Shown here: piece after piece, positions 10,036 to 20,589 of the stretch
How positions within the stretch are numbered: the stretch's first letter is position 1
Layout: the number at the start of each line of letters is the position of its first letter
Origin: Poecilobothrus nobilitatus
Lineage: Eukaryota > Arthropoda > Insecta > Diptera > Dolichopodidae
Reading direction: 5' to 3'
Assembly (NCBI GenBank): GCA_947095535.1
Contig: OX352773.1
Coordinates: 206,604,093-206,668,092, forward strand
DNA length: 64,000 bases
The notes under the pieces: generated by a model
Database searches by the model: none
What the model saw: the letters and a program-made list of their open reading frames with translations, nothing else
What the model was told of the DNA's origin: nothing
Made by a program: the position numbers and the translations under genes

Positions 10036-13000
10036 ACCAAAATTGCCCGACCAAGGAGGACGATTTAAAAATCGTGTTATCAACAAAAACAACTAGAGCG
10101 TCGCAAACCGAATCGATAATGAAACCCGAAGTTAACAAAATTAAGAAACCCATATTGTATCCCCCAAAACCGTATCACGAGCGATTAAAACAATACCAAG
10201 AAGCGAGAGATCGAATATTTAATCATTGCAAAATAAGCTTAGACAGCATATGTACGAAAACACGAAAATGCAAAAGAAACACCGTTCGAAATCGAATGTA
10301 TTTTAAAAGAAAAAAAATAACACGACATAAGCTAAAAGTATGCCTTGACGCTATCGTAAACTCTAAATCCGATTTGAGACCCTTTGCAACAGTTAAAATA
10401 TTTGGAAAGAAATTGGAAGGTCTGCTGGATTCCGGCGCATCGATATCGTGTTTAAGTGGAACCGCACTAGAAGAATTCCTTAATTTAGATATTCCATATC
10501 AACCTTTCCATAATTTTGTAGAAACAGCTGGTGGTCAAAAATTCAAAATTTTGGGTAGGGTAGAAATAGACATAAGCTTTTCTGACACCATCAAACCGAT
10601 CGAATTATTTCTAGTACCTGGTTTGACCCAAAACTTGTATTTGGGAATTGATTTTTGGAATAAATTTGGTTTAATGCACAAGCTAAACGAAAAGTTTAAC
10701 TTAGAAGAATTACAACAAAACATTCAAGCCCATGATCTTACTGGCAACCAAAAATGTCGATTGAATAGAACTATAACATGGTTCCCAGATTATGACAAAG
10801 AGGGATTGGGAAAAACAAAAATCCTTAAACATACTATAGAGGTGGCCAAAGATGCTAAACCCGTGAAACAGAGATACTTTTCAGTGTCACCGGCAATAGA
10901 GAAAAAAATTCATGCGGAAGTAGATCGAATGTTGGAATTGGGTATCATTGAACCGGCTCCGCCAAATTGCCCGTGGAGTAGCCCGGTAGCTGTCGTCCAA
11001 AAGGGAGAGAAGTTCAGACTCTGTCTAGACTCCAGGAAACTCAATGAAGTTACCGTTAAGGATGCGTACCCACAACCTAAAATAAACGGCATTTTATCAC
11101 GTTTACCGAAGGCCGAATTTATTACTTCTCTGGACTTAAAGCATGCCTTCTGGCAAATCGAACTGGAGGAGGAATCAAGGAACATGACGGCCTTTACAGT
11201 ACCAAATAAACCACTGTTTAGATTCACAGTTATGCCGTTTGGTTTGACAAACGCTCCGCAAACACTATGTCGTTTAATGGATATCATTATTCCGGCTCAT
11301 TTGAAAGATAAAGTGTTCGTTTACCTGGACGATCTACTCCTAGTGAGCACCGATTTCGACGAGCATCTGGAGCTTCTGGGAGAGGTTGCTCAAGTACTAA
11401 GAAGGGCGGGATTAACCTTAAACATTTCTAAGTGCAAATGGTGTATGAAAGAGGTGAAATATTTGGGCTACATAATAGGGAATGGATGCTTAAAAGCTGA
11501 TCCGGAAAGAGTAGCAGCTATAAACAATTTAGCGATACCACGCTCAGTTCGCGAAGTTCGTAGTGTGCTAGGATTAATTGGCTGGTACCGTAGGTTTATT
11601 GATAATTACGCCACTCTTACAGCCCCTTTAACGGAGTTAACTAAAAAGAAACAAAATTTTATATGGACGGAAGAAGCAGAAGAAGCGTTCATAAATATAA
11701 AAAATAAATTAACAACTGCGCCTATTTTGATCACGCCGAATTTTGAGCTGCCATTTATAATTTCATGCGACGCTTCAAAAACGGGAGTGGGCGGAATCTT
11801 AGCTCAAGAGGACCAGGATGGAAATGAAAAACCCGTGGCTTTCTTTTCCAAAAAGCTGAACCAAGCCCAGAAAAATTACTCAATCACCGAGCTGGAGTGT
11901 TTGGCGGCCATACTCAGTATCGAAAAATTTCGCGAGTATGTGGAAGGCCTAGAATTCAAAGTCATCACCGACCATGCTAGCTTAAAGTGGTTGATGAGGC
12001 AACAGAATCTAAATGGAAGATTAGCCCGTTGGTCGCTAAAACTTCAACGGTTCAACTTCACCATTGAACACAGGAAGGGTAGTCAACACGTAGCACCAGA
12101 TGCCCTGTCACGATTACAAATCGACGAAGTTGCGAATAAAACAACGGTGGAACCAGAAATTGACATAAACTCTGGACACTTTTCTTCAGAGAGCTACAAG
12201 GCTTTAAAAAGGCAGATAGAAGAGAACGAAAGCCGCCTGCCAGACTTAAAAATCGTAGATAATTTTGTATATATAAGGAAAGAATTTTCGAAAGGAAACG
12301 AAGATTTAGATATATCCGTTTGGAAATTGTGGATCCCACAGGAAATGATCAGGGAAGTAATTGAACGTGCACATAATTCACCTGTATCGGCACATGGGGG
12401 TATAGGGAAAACCTTGGAAAAACTACGCAGGAATCTATTTTGGCCAAGCATGGCTAAAGATGTAAAGAATTATATAAATCACTGCGAAGTTTGTCGACAG
12501 TGCAAAGCGCCAAACTACATCTTAAAACCTCCAATGGGCGCTCAGGCCATTTCTTGTCGTCCATTCCAAAGATTATATATGGACTTCTTAGGACCATACC
12601 CGCGTTCGAAAACCGGGCACATCGGAATTTTTATTGTGCTGGATCATTTTACCAAATTTCCATTATTGAAACCGATGAAAAATTTTTCGGGAGCGGCCAT
12701 ACTAGATTTCCTAGAAACGAATGTGTTCCACCTATTTGGCGTGCCAGAGATTATTATAACAGATAACGGGTCTCAATTCAAATCAGTTCAATTCGCACAA
12801 TTATTGAAAAAATACGGCATAAAACACACCTTTACAGCCGCTTACTCGCCCCAGTCTAACAACGCGGAGAGAGTAAACAGGACCCTCATTGCCGGCATCC
12901 GATCGTATCTCTCGGGGGATCAGAGAGAATGGGATAAACACCTTAGCCAGATCGCAGTAGCTTTAAGAAGCCTGTACCACAGTGCTATAGGGTATCCACC

Positions 13001-13406
13001 GTACGTCGCATTGTTTGGGCAACAGATGATAACTCATGCCGAATCGTACAGCTTACTACGCAAACTAAATGCCCTTGAAGAAGGCTTCGAAATAACGGAT
13101 CCTAATGATAAACTCCAGTTCCTGCGACAACAATTGCGTACTAATCTGGATAGAGCCTTTGCAGCCAACAAAAAAGCATATAATTTACGAGCGAGGCCCA
13201 TTCATTTGTCCGAAGGGGACATAGTATTTAGGAGAAACTTTGCTCAAAGTAATAAGGCAAGAAAATTTAATGCAAAATTAGCCCCTAAATTTCTGAAGGC
13301 CAGGATCTCAAAAAAAATTGGCCATCACTATTACGAATTGCAAGATATGGAAGGCAAGAAAACTGGTGTTTACCATGCTAAGGATTTACTTTCCTCCCCA
13401 CACTAA
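9984..13406 (+). CDS. pol: Pol polyprotein (protease, reverse transcriptase, RNase H, integrase)
   Basis: This frame is -1 relative to gag, open from 9912, and has no ATG suited to initiation; entry is expected by frameshifting at 9984. Numbering residues from 9924: aspartic protease DSG at 169-171, reverse transcriptase MPFGLTNAP and YLDD at 467-470, RNase H CDAS with D616. Integrase has the zinc motif H817-x6-H824...C854-x2-C857 and catalytic D887, D947, E982. The second D and E are separated by 34 residues instead of the usual 35. The C-terminus resembles the GPY/F module seen after gypsy integrases. It copies element RNA into DNA and inserts it. The frame closes 60 nt before the 3' LTR, leaving no room for env. 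No damage is visible. Confidence 0.96.
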   Translation, partial: LATERQSEHWTPLEETINQNCPTKEDDLKIVLSTKTTRASQTESIMKPEVNKIKKPILYPPKPYHERLKQYQEARDRIFNHCKISLDSICTKTRKCKRNTVRNRMYFKRKKITRHKLKVCLDAIVNSKSDLRPFATVKIFGKKLEGLLDSGASISCLSGTALEEFLNLDIPYQPFHNFVETAGGQKFKILGRVEIDISFSDTIKPIELFLVPGLTQNLYLGIDFWNKFGLMHKLNEKFNLEELQQNIQAHDLTGNQKCRLNRTITWFPDYDKEGLGKTKILKHTIEVAKDAKPVKQRYFSVSPAIEKKIHAEVDRMLELGIIEPAPPNCPWSSPVAVVQKGEKFRLCLDSRKLNEVTVKDAYPQPKINGILSRLPKAEFITSLDLKHAFWQIELEEESRNMTAFTVPNKPLFRFTVMPFGLTNAPQTLCRLMDIIIPAHLKDKVFVYLDDLLLVSTDFDEHLELLGEVAQVLRRAGLTLNISKCKWCMKEVKYLGYIIGNGCLKADPERVAAINNLAIPRSVREVRSVLGLIGWYRRFIDNYATLTAPLTELTKKKQNFIWTEEAEEAFINIKNKLTTAPILITPNFELPFIISCDASKTGVGGILAQEDQDGNEKPVAFFSKKLNQAQKNYSITELECLAAILSIEKFREYVEGLEFKVITDHASLKWLMRQQNLNGRLARWSLKLQRFNFTIEHRKGSQHVAPDALSRLQIDEVANKTTVEPEIDINSGHFSSESYKALKRQIEENESRLPDLKIVDNFVYIRKEFSKGNEDLDISVWKLWIPQEMIREVIERAHNSPVSAHGGIGKTLEKLRRNLFWPSMAKDVKNYINHCEVCRQCKAPNYILKPPMGAQAISCRPFQRLYMDFLGPYPRSKTGHIGIFIVLDHFTKFPLLKPMKNFSGAAILDFLETNVFHLFGVPEIIITDNGSQFKSVQFAQLLKKYGIKHTFTAAYSPQSNNAERVNRTLIAGIRSYLSGDQREWDKHLSQIAVALRSLYHSAIGYPPYVALFGQQMITHAESYSLLRKLNALEEGFEITDPNDKLQFLRQQLRTNLDRAFAANKKAYNLRARPIHLSEGDIVFRRNFAQSNKARKFNAKLAPKFLKARISKKIGHHYYELQDMEGKKTGVYHAKDLLSSPH

Positions 13407-13466
13407 GAAATAATTCCGTTTTCCAGATAATTTTCCCTCGTTTTTCCTCTTGAAAATTCCCTGTTT
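13407..13466 (+). other. Segment before the 3' LTR, no recognisable polypurine tract
   Basis: The second-strand primer (a purine run) should lie directly upstream of TGTGACGG. Instead these 60 nt are pyrimidine-rich (TTTTCCCTCGTTTTTCCTC, then TTGAAAATTCCCTGTTT); the longest purine run is 5 nt. The same is true in element 2. Confidence 0.75.
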
Positions 13467-14998
13467 TGTGACGGTCTCATACGAAATGTATAAATTTGGT
13501 GCTTCTATTAAATGTCGTTCATTGCTATCAATTAAATTTTCCGTAAAATTCCTATTCTTTTATATATATAACTCTCAAAATTTTATTCTTCACTCAACTA
13601 TCTCAAAATCGTATAATTTTTGTCATAAATTTCCATTCAAAGTGCATAAAATCGCATCCAAAATTTTGCCCACGCATGTATTTATCATTCTAATTATATA
13701 TTTCCAAGATTTAAAAATTGTATGACCTTTTGTTTTTACTTTTCAAATCACATGTTAATTTTTTTTGTGTATTATATAATCCTGTATAAATTTTTTTCTC
13801 TAATTCGGTGCAAACATGTGCTGATAATTTTTACCTTGCTTAATTATTTACCTAATTATTTTTTTTTTGAATTACTTTAAATAAATTTTTTTAATAAATT
13901 TTTCATTTTAAAATAAATAAATTTGTTGTTGTAAATTTTGTAATATGGATCATTCGATTTTTTTTCTCCATATATGGTCATTGTAATTAGGTACTATTCT
14001 TTGCGAACATAATTAGGTCTTCCGTATAAAACAAAAACAAAATCGAATGATCTGATTTTTTTTGGAGAGTTACGTCTTCGGCTATAACGCTATATAAAAA
14101 AAAAAAAAAAGATAAAATTTTTGAAAATATGAAAAGGTCGTATGGTTAAGGGGACATTGGTGATTGTGAGCTGGAAGTAGAGAGTAGTTCTAAATTTTAT
14201 AGAAAATTTTAATTGTAAAAACCAAAAAAAAAAAAAAAAAAAAAAAGGGGAAAAATTATAATACATTTTATGATTTTTAATAGAAGTTATCAAGTGAACA
14301 TTAACTTTTTTTTCATTGCTTTTATGATAAATACATTTTTAAACAAAAAAAAAAAAAAGATAAGAACACATTTTTGTTCAATAATGACATATAAAATATA
14401 AGTTAAAATTTATAAAACTACGGAGTTGTGTTTTGTTAATTTACAAAAAGAAATTAAAAAAAAAAAAAAAAAATTCATGTGAAATTAATAAAAGGGTGAA
14501 TACAACAAAACAAAAAAAGAAAAAAAAAAAAACCAGAAAAATAGTGGCCAAGTGCATATCAATTTAGAAACTGTTGTTTAATTCTTAATGACCAACAACT
14601 ATATTAAAACACTAAATATTCAAAATTAATAAAAAAAAAAAAAAAATTAATTTGGACAAATTTTATTTAAAATCTAATTTTTTTATCTCAACATTAAATA
14701 GTATAAGTTTACGTTAATTATCACATTAATGTACGTATTTTTCTACTCCTATTATAAACAGTTAATCTATATTAAAATTTTGCTTATAATCTTGTGTGCA
14801 AATGTATACGTGTGTAAATATATATACCTGCTCATAAATAATAGACTTACCATTGAATTTATAAAAAAAAAAAAAAAAAAATTTTAATTAACATAATAAG
14901 CCTGCCAAGTACATAATATGCATCCCTTACAATAATAAGATATGTGGGAAAACAGAAAAGAAATGAGGAAAAAAAAAATGGAAATTGAAGCTGTTATA

Positions 14999-15034
<36 letters not shown>

Positions 15035-16237
15035 CTTTTATACGACTAGTTTATTTTAATTTACTTTTGAATATCCGTAAAATTGTTATTATTGTTGTAA
15101 TAATAGGAAACATATTATAAAATTAGCTTCAGCAGCTGCTTTTAGGTGTTATACTCATTTAAATTTAGAATGTAAGTATTTTAAATAGATTCAAAATATA
15201 CAAAAATAATTTGAAAAAAAGAAGAACTAAAGAAGAAAAAAAAAGAAAAAAAATAAATAAAGAAATAATATGTAAGTAATTATTTTTTTTATTAAAGTTT
15301 TGATTCAAATTAAACTATATATACCTAAATAGTTATTAAGAAATGTAAACAATTTCTATTGGAATTTGTAAAATTGATTTTATATAATTTTAATAAATTC
15401 AATGAAATAAAAGAAAAAATAATAAAAGATACAAAACTGAATTATATTGTAAATTGTATTGTATGAATTTTGTATATGTGTATATACAACATGTATGTAC
15501 AATATAGGAATATATAACTTTAATTTTAATTTTAGGAGTTCACATCTCCATTCTTCTTAAATATACAAATAAGAAAAAAAAAAAAAAAAAATGTATATTC
15601 ATAACTCAGGTATATGGGAAATTAGTATTATATATATATATCATATCATTAATTATTTGTTTTAATTACATTTTTTATATTTTGCTATTATCATTATAAA
15701 CACAAAATTTGTAAAATATTCTATTCCAATATAAAGTAAGACAAAGAAACAAAAGCTAATTTTATAAGAGAAAAAAAAAAAAACAATAACTTTACCAATT
15801 ATTATTAAATTTATAAATAAATTCAATGGATAAGTGAGTATTTTGATTGTTTTCATGGAGGCTTAGTCAATAAAACCATAATTTAACCTGGGTGGAGAAG
15901 TTGGTGAGTGTTGGGTTGCCTACAGCATTCCCTGGACGGGATAGGCAACATGGTTGGGTTGGGCGGAGGAAGGCCTTGGTTATCTGAACCTTCCTCTAGC
16001 AAAACATTTTAATTCCCTTATAGCGTGTCCTGTTCCTTTTTTGTGCAGCTTTTGCAGGTTTTATCATTAGATTCGATCAAGTAGCACGCATACTGGATAA
16101 TGAACATCTAGAGGTAGTAGCAAGACCCCACCCCATTCCGGCGAGCTAAGCCAATAATAAAAGACGTGCTATTGCTACTTCTTCTAGGGGATTCACCGCA
16201 CAGTTACATGTGTCGGGGAATTTTTTTTTTCATTACA
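13467..16237 (+). repeat. 3' LTR of element 1 (2771 bp)
   Basis: Same ends (TGTGACGG...CATTACA) and same subtype as the 5' LTR, including the segment of about 90 bp missing from element 2. I saw roughly four or five substitutions against the 5' LTR, for example A/G in AATTARGTACT and C/G in CATTSGTGATT, plus poly-A length changes. The flank after it is ATGTAGTGCAG, unrelated to the DNA that follows GATACCA in A'. Confidence 0.95.
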
Positions 16238-19200
16238 ATGTAGTGCAGTCCAAACAAATAAAATTCAAAATAAATTTTAAAAAATTAGATTTATCGTTCA
16301 CCTGCTTGGAAAAATTAATAAACGTATCGTTTAATTTTTAAATGGATTTTCTATTAAGTTAATGTTAAATTTAAAATGTTCTGAATTGTAAATGTAAGTT
16401 AAAATGTTAGAAATTATAGAACTGAATTTGTTTGTTAGATAATTTTTAAATTACTATATTTATATAAAATCTAACTAACTTTAACATTATTTGTCTATGA
16501 TGCAAGGAAATTGAAAATAAAAAATTTACTTACATAAACAATTTATTTAAATCTCTATAACTTTAATCTTAATTAAAATACTGACAAAGTAAAGTTATAA
16601 TTACTTAATAAATACAAGTAACTAGTCTGATTTTTCAATTACATGTCACATTCATTTTAAATTTGTATATAGTTTTAGACTCATGTTTTTCTTTATATTG
16701 TAAACGTACACATACTTTACAAATTAATAACCTTCTGTTTTCTGAAAGGACATTAATTGACATAATATGTATGACACTAAAAAGTAATCGTTATTTAAAT
16801 GTATTGTAAATATATATACATGTATGTACATATAAATTTTTAAAAATTTGAAATAGTAAAGTAAATTGGAAAATTATTTATTTTTTTTTGTTTTTTTTTT
16901 TATATTTAATAGAAACGGAAATAAGAATGAAATTAAAAATAGTTAATTAAACGAAACTTTATAAAATTAGTATTATAATATTTATATTAGTTATTATGTT
17001 CTATTTAACTCTTTAATCGGTTAACTAGAATAGTTACTATCGAAAATTTCTTTAACTATTAAAATTTAGATAAGCTAAATTGTAAAGGGCATTCAAAATT
17101 TCTGCATTATTTTATAAATAGTTAAAAAAATTAGGCTTTCCATTAATAATAAATTCTTTATGCCAATGAGTGATTGATGAGTGACAATGAGTGACAATTT
17201 TTTTAAGAATACTTAGTTACTTTAAAACGATATAAAAAAATTAAATTTTGAAGTAATCATAATCATAATCTTTTATTTTTATGTGTTTGAAATTCAAAAT
17301 TAAAATCAAATAATTTAATTTAACAGTTCATGGAGTTTGAAAGTTAATTTTTTAGTAAAATTTCAAATTATAAGTAAAATATAGAAATATGTATTAATAT
17401 AAGTATTACTTAGATACATAACAATGTAAGCACACTCATTATTTAAGTAATTGTAATTAATTTATATTCAATGAAAATAACATTTTAGTTATGCTCTAAA
17501 TCGAAAATGTATTATGGGTATTACAATTTGTCTCTACAACTTTTTAAGTATATAACAACAGAAAAAAAAAAGAAAGATACTTATTGATCACGTTCAATAA
17601 AACCTACAGCTAATAAAGTAAATAATGCAACATGAAATATTTTTAAGCAAAAACATTTTGAAAAAAATACGCTTAAGTATAAGTAAGAATTTATATTAGT
17701 TTCACTCTGTTCGACAGTTAGTTAACAAAACTTCTTAACTTAAAACAATGAAATTTCAATCATATACGCATAAATCACATACATAAATACTTAAGTACTT
17801 ATGTAATATTTTGTTTATATGGACCTAATAGCATCCGTTATGGAGTTGCACTTGCAAAACAGTTTAAAAAGTTCTAAACTCAATTCTACTAAATGTTTTG
17901 TTATGGGCAAACAAAATGTCAAACGATAGAGATTTTACAGTTATGTCAAATCAAATTTTACCATAATATCACCGTATCTTTCAAACAGTTAAAGTTAAAA
18001 ACTTTAAAATCATTAAAATCTTTGAGAATAAATTATAAAAGTACTTACTTTACTTCTAAAAAAATAAAAGAAAATTATTTAGATACTAGGTATTTATCTG
18101 TGAAATCTGTAAAAAAATTTCAAAGATAACTAAGTAAGTTAGCAAAAATTACAGCACAAACACGTCTAAGGAGGTTTTCTTAATTACTTATGGGAAAATA
18201 GAGTAATGCATACTCTACAAGTACTTATTCCTTAAAACTAAAAAATCAGTATTTCTTTTTTATGCAAAAAAAAATAAAAATTGAACAATTCTGGAATGTT
18301 TTATACTAGTTATTGTTTTGAAATTGTTTACTTCTAAAAATCTTTGATTTTACATAAGTACTGCTCTGTTTTTTAATTTTTTTTCTTATAAATATTCAAA
18401 TGTAGTTATATAAGTACATAAGTAAGTAAGTAAATACATAAATTTTATACCCGCGAGCCATACTTACTGAGAATTTTAGTTAAGAAAGTAAGTATAATTT
18501 TTTTTTTATTTCAAAAGCTTAAAATTATAAAAAGAAAATTACATTTTAAAGTACTTTTTGTTTTTTCTTTCAATTCAATTTAAATAAGAAATTTTTTTTT
18601 TTTTTTTGGAGATTATTTTGAATATCTTAAGGGTCTTTCAAAGAAATGAACGAATATTGAAATTTGACACTTTAATTTGACTTAAGAACACGTTTGGGTG
18701 TTTAATACTTATTTATATAATTGTTAACTCTATAGATTATTAAACAATATTTAATAGAATGGAATAACTTATCTGGTCAAGTGAAATGATTTTAATTTTA
18801 CTGCTATAAAAAAGTGAATTTTCTAAAATTATCGCATATAGCTATATATGAATAGCTGACACATCATGTTTTATTTTGAGTATTTTTTGTGATGCTACTT
18901 AATGTGGGCATTTAAAAAAAAATTTTTGTAATTTAAATTTACAAAGGTCAACTTAAACTTAATTTTTAGGATTTTCACGATACACATATTATATTAAGCA
19001 AACAATTAATTATTTTAGGGCAGTGAAATAAATAAAAACATAAAAAAATTAAACTTAGATACATTAGTAAGTAAATCGAAAACTTCAAAAATAAAATAAT
19101 GTTGATTTGATCACGTCAGAAACATTACTTTTTCGAATTTTGGATTTTGACAAAGAACAAACCAAACAATTTTGAGTTTTTCCTATCGCATCTAAACCGA

Positions 19201-20585
19201 ATTAAAGATTTTTGTTTTTTAAATACATTTCTTTAAGTTTACTTTAGAAGTTTCCTTATGTTTTTAAAAATACGAAAATGTTTCATTATTTTCTCAACTG
19301 TACATTATTCATACCTGTATTTACTTTAAGTAATAAAAATTAATAAGACAGCTAAGTACATACAACAGTTTTAGAAAATAATTTAAGGTTTTTTAACCAA
19401 TTCACAAATCTTAATATTACACTCCAACTTGTATTTTTATATTATCTCCGTATTTTCTTGGTTTTATTGAACATAACATAAACTTTCCACATTAACTTTT
19501 TGTTGCACAAAATTATCGGTAAAAGTCCACCATTTTCGATCTAAGCTTGGTGTGCTTGTTTGTTTTTATTTATAAGAGCATTAAAATTATTTTCGGGCTT
19601 CTGTAGCCTAAACACCGAGCGAATCCCACACACATCGTAAGAGTTATTCCCTCTTACGACATTTACAGTCACGTCTAAACAGGAAAGTAATGTGTAATTT
19701 CCTGTCCACATTTATGTGGCAGAGAAATGCATTAAAAAAAAAAAATTATTAATTAATCAGAAACGAAATCTATGAAAAATTATTAAAATAAATATAAAGT
19801 GAAAATTTTATTTTATATTTGATGTGAAAGAGTAGTTGAAAATAAATAACTATGTTTGAATGCGATCTTTTATTTCGAAAGTTTAATTTATCTGGATCAA
19901 AAAAATAATTGCTCTGGACAAAGTTATAGTTTATTTTTAAGATATTAAATAAATAACAAAACAAAGCATAATATCAATATATATATAAAAAATATGGGTT
20001 GGATTACCGAAAAAAACACTATAAGAGTAGTCATCTTATAAAAATATAGCAAATAAAAAAATGCAAAAACATATAAAAAGTCTAGTTTCAACTGCAACTA
20101 AAATTTACAATAATATGCCACAATACAGGCTGCCATAACAGACGCGACAAATATAAACACTGTATAAAACTTACATTAAAACATAAACAAGACAGAATGA
20201 AAAAATTACGGTTTTTAAAGGTGCACATTTATTAAGACAAAAGGCAATAGTCACAAAACAGTTTAGAATAAGTTTGTAACTTGCACCAAATTGTTAAAAA
20301 CAATTATTAAAAATCAAGAGGAAAAGACACTAGCTTCAAGTGTAAGTTAACGCTGCATAATTAAGAAATCTGCAAATTCTTGAAAATTTATAATCTTGGC
20401 TCTTTAATTTTTCATTTTTAATTTGGTAAAATTTGTGCAAGTGCCTGAGTTACTGACAGATGTCTAAAAATATCGAATTTTGAATTTTTGAGACTTAACA
20501 GTGTTTATACAGAGAGTGGTACAAACGAATTTTCAGATTTTCAAACTTATACTAAAATTTATTCTTTCTTCTCTCAAAATTTCAA
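16238..20585. other. AT-rich noncoding DNA between the two elements
   Basis: About 4.3 kb with no credible coding sequence; the frames at 17893-18129 and 19770-19964 are low-complexity. Words related to AAGTACTT are frequent. The only recognised insertion is a SINE fragment near 19546-19745. The right end, TTTCAAGATT, is the target site of element 2. Confidence 0.8.
19546..19745 (+). mobile_element. tRNA-derived SINE, copy 1 (degraded head)
   Basis: It aligns with the reverse complement of 48315-48507. The tRNA-like head is decayed (only CTTGGTG and ATAAGAGCAT remain clear) but the body is well kept. Body hairpins: TCGTAAGAG pairs perfectly with CTCTTACGA over a 7-nt loop, AGGAAA pairs with TTTCCT, and CCACAT pairs with ATGTGG. 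It ends in a poly-A tail at about 19734-19745. Confidence 0.75.
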
Positions 20586-20589
20586 GATT
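20586..20589. repeat. Left target-site duplication of element 2 (GATT)
   Basis: GATT directly before TGTGACGG; the same four bases directly follow the other end at 32171-32174. Four base pairs is usual for Ty3/gypsy integrases, and the pair fixes the LTR boundaries. Confidence 0.9.

Larger units (their letters stand above)
4444..16237 (+). mobile_element. Element 1: full-length Ty3/gypsy-type LTR retrotransposon with RING-Gag
   Basis: The element is about 11.8 kb: LTR, tRNA-Lys-type primer-binding site, 1.3-kb leader, gag, pol in the -1 frame, LTR. The domain order protease, reverse transcriptase, RNase H, integrase places it in Ty3/gypsy. There is no env. Both long frames are open. The LTRs differ by only a handful of substitutions plus homopolymer lengths, so it is young. 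The flanks do not match: ACCA at 4440-4443 and ATGT at 16238-16241, unlike element 2 with its perfect GATT pair. The left flank is duplicated sequence whose other copy (A') continues uninterrupted into different DNA. Element 1 may therefore be a recombinant of two insertions or an assembly join. The lineage may be near Osvaldo/Ulysses (large LTRs, shortened integrase D-E spacing), but I am unsure. Confidence 0.95.

Noticed and set aside
9734..10153. Antisense open frame opposite the gag-pol junction (also 25791-26210)
   Set aside because: A shadow of two overlapping conserved frames on the other strand; no domain and no start context.
13407..16237. An env gene, which would make the element an endogenous retrovirus
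   Set aside because: Only 60 nt separate the pol stop from the 3' LTR, and no signal peptide or fusion-type frame is present.
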